From: Ischnura elegans
Taxonomy: Eukaryota > Arthropoda > Insecta > Odonata > Coenagrionidae
NCBI RefSeq assembly: GCF_921293095.1
Contig: NC_060254.1
Location: 5,394,001 to 5,458,000, forward strand
DNA: 64,000 nucleotides
Direction of reading: 5' to 3'
The notes beneath the pieces were generated by a model, which saw only the letters and a program-made list of their open reading frames with translations, was not told the origin of the DNA and made no database searches. Below are positions 33,836 through 44,802 of this stretch, in pieces. The position numbers and the translations under genes are program-made. Numbering within the stretch: the stretch's first letter is position 1; each line of letters begins with the position of its first letter.

Positions 33836-34274
33836 AGCCCCAAAGAAGCTAGTTTGCTAGCCTGCGGTAGGAAGGTTTTGCAGTTTTAAAAAATGGAGTA
33901 GATGTGCCATATCGCACTCGCCATGCCGCATTTTGAATGAGTGAATGAATATGGGATCGGCATCCGAAGATCCAATCGCCAAACTAAGAATAGTACAAAG
34001 AGAAGCCGTGTAGTTCTCAGTAAATGCTTTGACCGATCAGATCCTGTGCATGGATAACCAATTATGAAATTGACCAATTGACACGGAGGAAAGCACAAAT
34101 ATACTTCTCTAACGGTAAAACTCGGGAAAGAACTCTATTATCATTTATCAACACTTTCTTTCTTCTTTCCCGAAGGAAAAACATCGTGAAAAAATTACCA
34201 CAATTCAATGATACGTGGAGCTGGACTGATGGAAAGGGCTATAAACTTATAAAACCAAAAAAATCACGATAGTC
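33836..34274 (+). mobile_element. Decayed CR1-like LINE fragment (family M), copy 1
   Basis: GAGCCCCAAAGAAGCT, then TATCGCACTCGCC and GAATATGGGATCGGCATC parallel the fragment at 62,440-62,720 (GAGCCCCGAAGAACCT, TATCGCACTCGTCC, CATATGGGATCC). In translation this is the C-terminal LVRPHFEYA-type region of CR1-like LINEs, here with stops and shifts. An open frame at 34,078-34,272 may continue it (FFLLSRRKNIVKK). Confidence 0.5.
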
Positions 34275-35350
34275 TCCATTCCATAGCAAGAGCATTCAAT
34301 CACCGAGGAATACTCTCTCCAGCACCTAATAACATTCATATCAATTTTTATATTTTTAATCTTTTTATGTGTTTAAGGGGGAAAATTGGTTGCCAGATTG
34401 AAAATTTAATTTCTCCGTCGTACATAAAATTTGTGAGATGATATTATTTCGCACCTTCCTCAAGCAATTCAAGAATTATTTATAACTCATCACATTCCGA
34501 TTGATTGGGGCCCGTTGATACATTGGGTACGACTATCCTCCAAGTTATCCTCTTCACCATTTACTTTCCAAGTGTTCTATCAGCATGAATATATGCTGAT
34601 ATGTAACAAATAAAACTGATTACGTTACAATTGTAATTTAAACGTTTAATAAGCCACGCGAGCTGAACAATGTACTCTAATCCTGACGCTCGCGTGGCCA
34701 GTGGCACCATCGCAAGGTGAACATTGAATATTGATCAGAAAAGATTTGATATAGGTACTTCAAGAGACGGCGTTAGTGGCGGGTGCTCAAGATGAAAGGG
34801 AAGGGAGCAGCAAAGTGGTGGAGAGGAGAGGAGGAGAAGGGAGAGTATTGAGAAGAAACATAAAGGTGCGTCATAATGTGGATCCATATGTGGCCACAGG
34901 TCATGTAATGCAGGACATTGCAATTGCGATGGGAATAACATGGGGAGGAAAATGGAAGGCAATGTTTTCCCAAGAAGACTCACAACAGAGGTATTGAGAT
35001 GTAAGGGACAGATAAAGGCGTGCACAAGGAGAAGGGACATGAGTCAAGTTATGGGACTTAATGGTTGTGAATTAAGTTATGGGAGTTAGGAGTCAGGAAG
35101 GCATAGTAAAAAATTACTGTAGAAAAGTGCTACGATCTTTTATTTATTTAAATATGTCTAACTTCCACCAATGGAAGCCTGAATCTGTAGAACTTAAAAA
35201 GCTATTTGTTCAAGTTAAAAGTTATTTTTCTGAAGAACGACAGAGAAAGGTTAAAAAGAATAAAAAAGCCTTTGAGTGGTCTCGCCTTTTCTCGTCCCCC
35301 AGGGTGCGCTCCGAAACTCAGGCCGCCAATGCACTCACTCCACCCCGCTT
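34275..35350. other. No recognised gene; one 11-bp-stem hairpin
   Basis: GCCACGCGAGC (34,653-34,663) pairs exactly with GCTCGCGTGGC (34,688-34,698) across a 24-base loop. Frames of 66-117 codons between 34,735 and 35,432 are not recognisable, and the last runs into the inverted LINE tail. Confidence 0.4.
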
Positions 35351-35701
35351 CATCTATATCTACATAACACCCCGCGAGCAGCCTAAAAGGCGTGTGGCAG
35401 GGGGTATAAGGACACCAGCCGTTTACCGCTAAAAAAATTAAGTGCTCTAACGAAGTTGGGACTAGCGTTTTTTAAAGTCCTTTGTGGTTCGTGGGAAAAA
35501 CGAATTCCCATATCTATCCGTTCGGCAAAACATCTCTCTTAATTTATCGCTTCTATCGGACCTGGAGATATAGTGTGGCTCTAATATTATGTTCTCTGTG
35601 TCTCTCTTAAAGATATCCATTCTCAATTGTTCAAGCAATCTAAGCCTAGCGCGCAGCCTCGGAGTCTCCAACGGCTCCCAGCCTAATTCGCTTAACATCT
35701 G

Positions 35702-37447
35702 GGGGCCGATTGTGTAACTTGGCTACCTTTCGATCGTTAGAGATCCGTTCACTCTCGATTGAGTTCCCGGTGTTCGAACGTTGGCTGTAAGTGCGATTGT
35801 GTATGGACGATCGTCAACAAGCAATCGAAAGTTACGACGTTGTCATATTTACTTGGAATTGGGAATACGTTACGCGATTGTTTTCCTTGGGCGCATGCGC
35901 AATTAGGCCGAGAGTGGCTGTGTTTATTTTGAAAAGGGAAGCTAAGTTAACAATATTGGTTTCAGAGACAATTGGCCAATTAGGTTTATACTATTGAAAG
36001 AATTTAACTTTGCGTATAAATTAATCTTTTTCAATTCACTATTAAATACCTTCCTTTCCGTTGAAGCGTAGCTGATATTTGGGATAAGTAGTTTTTACTC
36101 AGATGCCGCTGATTATTTTGAAATGCCGGGGTAAGTGTCCGTTTCGTTACTTTTCCAATTCGCTAAATAATAAATTGTATCATTTGTAATTGACTTAATT
36201 CATTTATAGGAAATATATGAACGGATATTCGATATTGATAGGCTCTAGTCTTCGCCTTTGTGTGTCTGCAAGGAGCAATGCCGCAGCATATGGACTATTT
36301 GCAAGAAATAAAAACTGACGAGTGTGAATTAGTACGATATCTTAATAATAGTCGTTAGGTAAACAGTTAAAAAAACACGTAAATCATGAAATAAATAAGT
36401 ACCCTAATGTTCTCAATCAAAAACATTCTCATGATCACAAACTTTTCACTATTACTTGAAAGAAAAAGCAAATATGCATAGTCATCTTTGATATCTCCTC
36501 TCGTCTCAAACACCCGAACATCAGTTCGAAAATTTACCCTTATTGAGGAAATCATATCGCATCAGAGACATTAATTGAAGTACATAAAAACATATAATTT
36601 CATATAAATTTACGACGTCATTGAGAAGTTAAAATAAACTATTTGAGTACATAAATTAAATCATTTACTTGTCAATAACCGCCCGATGTTCCGAATTAAA
36701 TTAAACCTCGTAGAGAATATAATTTTGACAATGTATTATAGCACAGCTATAATTTAGCTAATATACTATAGTGGAACCACGTTTAAATGAAGCATACAAA
36801 AAGGATAATTTCATTTGAATTGCACGTACGAATTGCACACACATTACATAGCGAAGCAATTGTGAACGTCCTCATCTTTGTATCGTATAGTAAACTAACA
36901 CGTACAAATTGTATTTATCTATGTAATTTCACTACTTATTCACGTTATTAAAAACATAACACAATGATGTATAAATTAAATAGCACGTTTAATTCACTTA
37001 ATTCCACAAAATATAATTTCATTTCAATTGCACATACATTACATAGCGAAGCAAATGTAAACTTGCTCATCTTTATATCATAGTGAACCAACTCGCACAA
37101 ATTGCAATTATTTATGTCAATTAACTACAAATGCACGTAATTAATAACATAACACTAGGATTTATAAATATAATCGGTTGCATAATTCACTTAATCCCAA
37201 ATAAAGGACACAACTAGAACATGAAAGGAAATAAACATTTAAATTCCGTCCCAAACCTCACCTGCGAACGATTCGATAGCCTTATCGTCAAGTGATGTGT
37301 TGACGAAGAGATGCTTTCGATCGAGAGCCGGAATACTTTCGAACGTAAAGTTACACAATCGCTCCTTCAATTGTTTTCGAGTTGTTGACCAAAATTCCAC
37401 GGGAACCGGATCGTTACGTTCGAACGTAAAGTTATACAATCGGCCCC
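35702..37447. mobile_element. PIF/Harbinger-type DNA transposon, non-autonomous (1,746 bp)
   Basis: Terminal inverted repeats GGGGCCGATTGTRTAACTT (19 bp, one mismatch) are flanked by a CTG duplication (35,699-35,701 and 37,448-37,450). A 3-bp CWG or TWA duplication with ends starting GGG fits the PIF/Harbinger superfamily. A second, subterminal near-copy of the right end lies at about 37,335-37,365. The interior is AT-rich and includes a tandem duplication (36,805-37,205). No recognisable transposase or Myb-like frame; frames of 68 (35,791-35,997) and 66 codons (37,239-37,439) are not identifiable. Confidence 0.85.
36805..37205. repeat. Two-unit ~208-bp tandem duplication inside the Harbinger element
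   Basis: ATAATTTCATTTSAATTGCA starts each unit (36,805 and 37,013). Both contain CATTACATAGCGAAGCAA, CTCATCTTT and TAACATAACAC in the same order. Moderately diverged. Confidence 0.75.
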
Positions 37448-38003
37448 CTGGGTAACAATGTCTGTACGCCCGTAGCAGTTTTTGACGAAACGCGCAGCCT
37501 TCCTTCGTATTTTATTCAGTTCGCGGATTAAGTCTTTCCTCACCGGTTCCCATACGCTCGCTGCATATTCAAGGTGCGGTCGGACGAGAGCGAAATAGCA
37601 CCTTTCTTTTACTTTCTCATCCGAAAATCTTCCCACAATACGCTTGACGAATCCTAATTTCTTCAGGGCTATGCCGCAAATATTCTTTATATGTGTTCCC
37701 CACGTGAGGTTCGAGGTTATCGTAACTCCCAGGTACTTCACTTCGTCTGTTGCCTTTATGTTAATACCATCCACTGCATAAACATGACTTGAGTTGGACG
37801 AATTCCGCGAGAAATGTACCGCCATGCATTTGCTTGTGTCTGAGGGAATTCACCTGGGCCGACTCAATGCGTCCTCGCACAACTTCACAGATGCACATAT
37901 TGATTGCATCCTTAGATGACATTTTTTTCCCCCATTGCCTGTCGGAAAAGCTTCGCACCCAAAGTCGAACAGATCGACATAAAAACCGATTTCACTTAGC
38001 GAA

Positions 38004-38233
38004 TAAAGGGTTTAACCAGGATCAAAACTAGGGGGATGGGGGGGGCAAGCCATGGTTGTTCATGTTCAAGTTGTACTTAAGATTTAAGCATGGAAAGGGT
38101 GAATGAAATCAACATTTTAAGGAAGCTGTAACAGCTCTTTATTAGTTTAAAATATTATTTGCTTGAAAAAATATTATTTTCGTTTCCAACTTATGCTTCT
38201 GCCCCCTCCTGCCCCTCGCTGGATACGTCCATG
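38004..38233 (-). mobile_element. hAT-like MITE (family I), copy 2, with perfect 8-bp TSD
   Basis: TAGCGAAT flanks it at 37,996-38,003 and 38,234-38,241. The body is the inverse of 20,001-20,237 (GCAAGCCATGGTTGTTCATG, AACAGCTCTTTATTAGTTT, GCCCCCTCCTGCCCCTCGCT). The exact 8-bp duplication confirms the hAT assignment and the element borders. Confidence 0.85.
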
Positions 38234-38241
38234 TAGCGAAT

Positions 38242-39342
38242 TACATTGAATTCAGTTAGTTTAGAACCAATACTTAACGAATACAAGTTAAAAGTTAACT
38301 TTTACAAAAAAAATAACGATTAAATCGAATAGTAAACTACATTTTAAAGGGTAATTTGTTTTCGTTAAATTTTCTATCGTTAATCCCAACTCTGCATCCT
38401 ACTTTTCTCACCTAGCAATAAAATAAATCATACTCTTCTTTGAGTGGTCGAACGCGTGACTTTGTTCACGGCCGTGTCAGGTGCTGGTCGGTCGTATCTT
38501 CCATGCTCATCGAACCCACTCAATGGAATGCGGGAGGAAAAAGCGGAGTTGAAACACTCTCAAAGAATGCTGTCCTTAAAACGTAAAAGGTACCAAGATC
38601 AACGGAGAATGTTTCACGACATGGCTCGCCTCCGCTCGTAACCACTCGTCGATATAATCAAGGCATAATCACCATTCTCGCCTGGCTTCCCAATAAAGTC
38701 TTCGAAAGGACAATAGAACACTCAGCCGCCTTCAGAGCATTCCTTGAACGTGGCTGCATAACCGGCGTGCTCTTCACCTTCGGCGTGAAACTACTCCCAT
38801 CCACTTCCTTCCTTTCTTCTTCCACAGAACATAACATGCGATCGTCAGAGGCACATGAGAGGGGCGAAGCATGTTGTGTTTTTGTGATGAGTTTTTACGA
38901 TAAAAAGTGCAGCGTTTCCAGCATGTTACGCGAGTTAGGATGAGAATCTTTACAGGAGCGTAGAGCGAAGTATAGGATAAATTTACTTAGTAAATCCGGA
39001 GAAAATGTTTTCCAAAACGACGTGAAAAGTATACTACGTTTACCAGTCGTACTATGGTAGACGTGATCACGAAAAGAAGCTAAAAGAAATAGATTGCAAA
39101 ATCGGAGAGATTTAAATTCTTCATTAATTAATTAATCATTCTAATTCATTTTTCCCTCGTACTACTAAGGTTAACAACGGTGCCTCATTTCACAGAATAT
39201 ACGGCGCTAATCCCTAGGACGATTCATTGCATGATTTTGTCCATAGTTTTAACCTTGCATGTATTTGCTCTAGGTATTACTAACCATTAGCAAGTTTTTT
39301 TATGAATATGCACTTTTTTTTTGCTAATGTGCATAATATTTA
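38242..39342. other. No recognised feature
   Basis: No supported gene or repeat. Confidence 0.4.
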
Positions 39343-39452
39343 TGTGACTGTGCGGTGTGCATGTGACGGTCCTCTTGCATGCTGCGTGTTGGTTATTAAT
39401 CACCCCCTGCCAAACGCCCTAGAAGTGGCTGGCAGGGTACTATGTAGAAGTG
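39343..39452 (+). mobile_element. Orphan LINE tail (family L)
   Basis: TGTGACTGTGCGGTGTGCAT, TTGCATGCTGCGTGTTGGTT, CACCCCCTGCCAAACGCCCT and TACTATGTAGAAGTGGAAG reproduce the last ~110 bases of the family L LINE, with no frame before them. Confidence 0.85.
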
Positions 39453-39912
39453 GAAGTATGCCGCTGTCTCGGCGTGAATAATTACCCCGCTTACAAAGCC
39501 TGAGTCATACGAGCACGTTTATTCGTCCCTCAGAGTGATAGCTTTCCAAAGACCGAATACAAATCGCATCGAATTCCCTGAATCACTCGCACATTTGGCT
39601 CTCCACTTTTCCATCGCTTCATCCGTCGCTCTCCTCGTGGCATTCCATTGAGGGCCTCACGTGCTGTCACGATCTTTGCGGCCGTGCGTTCTGGCTGGCG
39701 GTGCCAACGGACGTGTCCGCGGTGGTCGTACCAAGTGCTGGAAAAAGGAGAGGATGTCTATCTCAGGAGCCACGGATATTAATTACACCAGAGGATTCTG
39801 ACGTCCGCCGCTAGAAAAGTTGTCGCTCCGAGAAAAGCATTAAAAACTGTTTAAAAAAATCACCACTCGCGGCGCTACCAGTCAACCATATCCGCTTCTC
39901 ACGAGGAAATTT
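39453..39912. other. No recognised feature
   Basis: No supported gene or repeat in this stretch between two family L pieces. Confidence 0.4.
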
Positions 39913-41165
39913 CTACATCTACATTTTAAAATACCTCACAAGCCACCAAAGAAGGCGGTGTGGTAGGGGGAGTTGGGGCAGCAGCCGTTTAATAATAATA
40001 AGGAAATGCTCCAACGAAATTACGATAGGTATTTATCAAAGTCCTTTATTGTTCGAGGGAAAAACGTATTCCCATATCTATCCGTTCAGCAAAATATCTC
40101 TCTCTTAATTTATCGCTTCTGTCGGACCTGGAAATATAGTGGGGCTCTAATTTTATGTTCTCCCTGTCGTTCTTAAAGATATCTTTTATTAATTGTTCAA
40201 GCAATCTAAGCCTACTGCGAAGCCTCCGAGTCTCCAGCGGCTCCTAGCCTAATTCGCGTTACGCTGTCTGTACGCCGCGAAGCAGATTTTGACGAACCGC
40301 CCAGCCTTCCTTTGTATTTTATTGAATTCGCGGATTAAGTCTTTCTGCACCGGTTCCCTGACGCTCGCTGCATATTCAAGATGCGGTCGGACGAGTGCGA
40401 AATAGCACCTTTCTTTTACTTCCTCATCCGAAAATATTCCCAAATACGCCTACGAATCCTAATTTCATATGGGCTATACCGCAGTTATTCCTTATTTTTG
40501 TTCCTCACGAGAGGTTCGAGGTTATCGTAACTCCCAGGCACTTCACTTCGTCTGTTGCCTTTGTATTAATACCATCTTCTGCATACACATGGTTATATAG
40601 TTGGACGAATTCCGCAAGAAGTGTACCGTCATGCATCTGCTCAGATTAAGTTCGAGTCCTCACTCTTGGCTCCACAAATGAACATTGTTTAAATCCGATG
40701 ATAGAATTTCGTAGTCAGAGTGATCACTAATTTCACGATAGATGACAGGGTCGTCAGCAAATAAACGTATTTTATCGCTAATTCGGGAGCAGAGGTCATG
40801 AATGTATATAAGGAACAAAAGGGGGCCGATCACGCTTCCATGTGGAACACCCGATGGCACTACTACACTTATCTACGTCAGCGCTAATTCCGTCATGAAC
40901 AACTTTTTCTTTACGATCATTCAGAAAGTCGCGTATCCAGTTTGCCTCTGTTTCGTTTAATCCGCATGACTGCAATTTGTACAAATTACAGTTTTTTGCT
41001 TGTTTTTTGGGGTGTACCGCGTCGACAGCCTTCTTAAAATCAATAAATACTGCGTCAACTTGTCTTTTCGATTCACTAGATTTGAGAACGTCGTGAAGAA
41101 AGAGCGCGAGATGTGTTTCTCATGATCTACATTTCGGAAGCCTTGCTAAAAAAAGCAATTACACG
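39913..41165 (-). mobile_element. CR1-like LINE (family L) with reverse transcriptase core
   Basis: This is the longest family L copy. Read on the minus strand: VFIDFKKAVDAVH (first catalytic aspartate kept, the usual F changed to V), LNETEANWIRDFLNDRKEKV, GVPHGSVIGPLLFLIYIHDL, and RLFADDPVIYREI with both catalytic aspartates. The C-terminal LVRPHLEYAASVREPV and NKIQRKAGRFVK follow, then the 3' end with an inverted ACATCTACAT tail at 39,913-39,925. It is broken by several frame changes (near 40,870, 40,660, 40,445 and 40,250). The endonuclease domain is absent. Confidence 0.9.
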
Positions 41166-42846
41166 TAACTGAGCCAATAAATCATATTAATGACACATTT
41201 AACGCATGCGAGACCATTTTCAACTTAAATGGCACAATTCGATCCTTTCTGCAGTCGGCCACAAACGTAAAATCAGAGCTCACAATCTTAGTGGAATTAA
41301 TTATTGGCAATTTATTTCAGGAGCATTCACATCTAATGCACCCGCGGCCAATATCGTTTGATGTCTTCATCATGCCAGAACTTTTTCGTAGTACCAACCA
41401 AAGCCATTTAATCATCTATGGTAGTCCTAGGCCAGATAAAAAATGTTTGTCCTTAATTGTGGCTAATGGAGCCCAGGCTATGGGGAAACCCAGTAGGTAC
41501 GCCTCTTAATCATTCGAAGCGCTGGTATGTGCACCTTTACACAATTGTCATGAGTAAAAAACAACTAGAGTAGATCCACTGCTAAGGGAAGTTATGATCA
41601 GAATTTAATTATGATTCAACAGATTATAGTAACCCTTTTCATGAAAATACATACCCCAGCAAGTGAACTGCAGGACATGGAAAAGGCAAGGACTAAAGAA
41701 CTTCATTCATAAAATTAGGGGCTAAGTAACTACATATTAGGGACTGGCAGGTAGTTGACGGCAAACTGAACTCAATTACGGAGAGTGAGACCCAGGATTC
41801 AAACAAGCAGAACAGTATTAAAACGAAAAAATTGGTTCTTTTCCTTCAAGTAAAATTTCTTTACTAAAAAGTTGCTGAAAAAAATAAATTCGTACAGAAG
41901 AACAGCAAAAGATGAAAGCAAGCCTAGAATAACACGTTCATTATTTGTTTGACAGAAAATATGGTGATGTAATAGACAATTCACATAAATACAGCCCATG
42001 AAAATTTTATTTTACGGATAAAAGCATCGTTCACCCAAATATTGCCTCATATACCGAGACAATATCATTTTCTCATCATATTTTCATCACATTTTCTCTA
42101 GGTCTATTCATTAGCATATTTTTCACTTTAGCCATTATTAATATAAGGTAGGTCTACAATGGAGCACAATGCATAATTAAGACCAAATTCAAGACTACTG
42201 TGGACATAAACCGTAAGAAAGATGGCCAATACTCATTATCATAGATTATGTTCAGCCAATAAGAGCGCGATTCAATCGCAACTGCTGGTCTTCCCAGGCC
42301 GGAAGAGAATGGCATGTCCTTGTCCACCCTTGACCACAGTCTATGAAAAAACTTAACCCACGACTGTTACTATTGGAAAATCACTACGAAAAAGCTATTT
42401 GAGGCGAAGATCGCCTGACCACTTCATTTTCAGTAAATGGCGAAAGACACAGTGAACGAGATGCGGTTTACCAACCAGCGCCGCTATGCGGCCAATGTTG
42501 GCATTGGAATAGAATTCGCACGCTGCGGTATGATCCTTATCCGCCATGTTCTCTGGACTCCTATAATGGATTCCCCTTTCCTGGAGGCATCGCGAAAAAT
42601 GTTCTCGTGGAGTGGTCATATCATTGGAGCAATCATTGTAGCTATCACTCGAAAGGGACGGAAAAAATGCTCATGTGATGTGATTCAGGATTAGGCAGCA
42701 CTGCCGCTTTCCAAGCAAAGGTTCGCAAATGAAAATAAAGTAACGCACATCACTGTATACGCGACTCATTTAATGTCCGACAGCGGTGCGATCAATGCAG
42801 GGGGAAAATGAGCGATGAAGTGCTGCAAATGGTGGGCGAGGAGAGG
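41166..42846. other. No recognised gene
   Basis: Frames of 72-85 codons at 41,291-41,509 and 42,437-42,694 (the latter with an overlapping antisense frame) are not recognisable. Confidence 0.4.
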
Positions 42847-43158
42847 AGATGCATCTGCATCTACATAATACCCTGCGATCCACCTCTAAGGTGTTTGGCA
42901 GGGGGTGATCAATCACCAGCATGCAGCATGCAATTGGATTCCCACATGCACACCTCACGGTCCAAAAAAGGTCACACATACTTAAAATTTATACTACCAC
43001 ATGCTGTTAGAAATATGTAATAGTAGAATTCGGAAATATACGTTAAAGTAATCATAAGTTAGTAGGCTACACTACAAAGTCATCCTTATCATATTTGTGA
43101 GTTTTATCGCTGCCGTTATAATCTCTTATTGATCCTAGAAAAAAGACATTCTGAATCT
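42847..43158 (-). mobile_element. Family L LINE 3' end, inverted
   Basis: It begins with the inverted tail (CATCTGCATCTACATAATAC), runs through GGTGTTTGGCAGGGGGTGAT and the 3' untranslated region, and stops within the last codons of the protein, close to AAAAAGACATTCTGAATCTG. It matches 13,371-13,680 in reverse along its whole length. It ends exactly where LINE family C sequence starts. Confidence 0.9.
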
Positions 43159-44010
43159 GTATGTTCAACAGTCTAATGACAATATCTGCGAAGAAAACTC
43201 CTATCCTTTTTGATTATGCAATTAACTACTTGCCTCTTAATCGTGTGTCATCCGTGAAAGATGTTGGAATTATTGTGGACCATAAACGTCTGTTCTCTGA
43301 ACACATTCATGCGATCAAATCTAAAGCCATGTCACTCTTAGGACTACTCTACCGGTTCACGGATATCTCCAGTACTAAGGCACTCCAATCCTACTTCACA
43401 ACCATAGTTCTTCCGGTGATCAACTATTGCTCCCCAATTTGTTCAATGTCTGCTCCCACTAATCTTGCCACCCTCAACAGTGTTACAACTTTTTTTGCAA
43501 AAATTGTAAAATTTAGAAACCCAAATCTCCGCGAGTCACCTATCAGTGTAGTTTTATCCTCTTTATCCGTCCCTAGTCTCTCCCTTCTCCGACTTCAATC
43601 AGACATCAAATTCATTTATAATACCCTTAACTCCCACTTCTGAAATTGTTTCCTTCCTCAACATTAGAGTACCTTCCCGCCACACCCGATCTACTTCTTT
43701 ACTCCACATTCCTACACCCAGGCTATCTGTAATTAAGCGCTCACTTTTCCATAGGCTTTCCCTTTTATTAAATACTCTACCCAGTGATATTGATCCGTTT
43801 GGTCTGACACTAAAAAAATTTACTCATCGGGCATTAACATATTTATCGCATAAATGACTAGATAGCCGGATAAATGTTTGTTTTTCTTTGTTATTCTATT
43901 TAAATTTGTAACAAATAATTATTCTTTAATTATTTAATATTTGTTGTTGTAAGTGCACTTTAAATTGGCAGTATTGCTGTATGTGTATCTCTTTATTAAA
44001 ACAAATAAAT
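43159..44010 (+). mobile_element. Jockey/CR1-like LINE 3' part (family C), copy 2
   Basis: The frame 43,161-43,643 encodes the C-terminal region: VSSVKDVGIIVDHKRLFSEH, MSLLGLLYRFTDI, VLPVINYCSPI and LSLLRLQSDIKFIYNTLN. It corresponds to 22,830-23,200 of the copy at 22,420-23,945. The remainder to about 44,010 is decayed 3' sequence ending in an AAATAAATAAA tail. The reverse transcriptase is missing. Confidence 0.85.
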
Positions 44011-44529
44011 AAAATATCTCTTATTTTATTTACATAAGCTGATCTACCGTAGTATGTTGGCGTTCATAAGATATTCTTAATTTCGTCTGAGAAGACACTG
44101 ATCTTGAATTTATCTAAGGGTTTAGTCTATTTTTCAACTTACGGTCTGACAGAGATTCGCATCCGAGTTTATCTAACAGGTCACTTACACTTACAAGGTT
44201 ATCGTAACGATTTTTCACGGGATATGGAGGAGACAGAGTGTTTGGAAGGTGTAAAGTATGAAGTAGGGATATTAACAACAGAGTTAGATAAGGGAGGAAG
44301 AGAATTGGACATATATATGTACAATGTAGAATGCGAAGTGGGGTGGGCCTTTCTCTTGTATATTGAAGTCCAAGTGTGGAGGGGAGTCAGGCTGAGCTTA
44401 TTCATATAAGCATTCCACGTAAACCTAACTCCAATTAAAAAACAAAGGAAAGCTGCGCGAGCGAACAGAGTGCGTTAAAAAGATTTTCTGGTATTGGGCA
44501 GAAGGCCGCTAGATACTTAGATTAGCCAT
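44011..44529. other. No recognised feature
   Basis: A 101-codon plus frame (44,104-44,409) is not recognisable and has an overlapping antisense frame. Confidence 0.35.
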
Positions 44530-44744
44530 GAAGAACAAAAACCTTTATGGATACACATCACCTTCTCCATAACCATGGTTTCGACGTCAGAGCGTCTTCC
44601 TCAGCTTCATAACATTAGTATTTATTATGCACCTGATTCAATTTGTAGTAGTATTAGTACTATGCATCTGAAGATGACGCCCTGACGTGAAAACCACGAT
44701 TAGAAAGAAATAAATTTCATTTGGAAAATTCAAAGGTTCTTCAA
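44530..44744. mobile_element. Fold-back element with hammerhead-like boxes, copy 4
   Basis: The left arm (from GAAGAACAAAAACCTTTATG) pairs imperfectly with the right arm (ending AAAGGTTCTTC). The best stem lies around GGTTTCGACGTCAGAGCGTC and its partner. The right arm reads CTGAAGA (44,668-44,674), a short ACG/CGT stem and GAAA (44,689-44,692) followed by ACCACG: the same box order as the fold-backs at 8.2, 13.9 and 15.8 kb. Confidence 0.6.
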
Positions 44745-44802
44745 AATGAATTCAAAGCGAGGAGACTCCAGGAACTAACAAGCAATATTAATGCGCAAAG
44801 GA

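Larger units (their letters stand above)
35351..37835 (-). mobile_element. CR1-like LINE (family L) split by a Harbinger insertion
   Basis: The minus strand reads the LINE C-terminus in two pieces. The first (37,448-37,835) gives MAVHFSRNSSN, VKYLGVTITSNLTWGTHI, CYFALVRPHLEYAASVWEPV and IRRKAARFVKNCYGRTDIVTQ. The second (35,351-35,701) resumes at MLSELGWEPLETPRLRARL and ends with the stop at 35,462. Its 3' untranslated region carries the ACATCTACAT-type tail inverted at 35,351-35,375. Removing 35,702-37,450 joins the two frames in phase, between TQ and ML. The reverse transcriptase half is missing: homology fades near 37,835. Confidence 0.9.
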
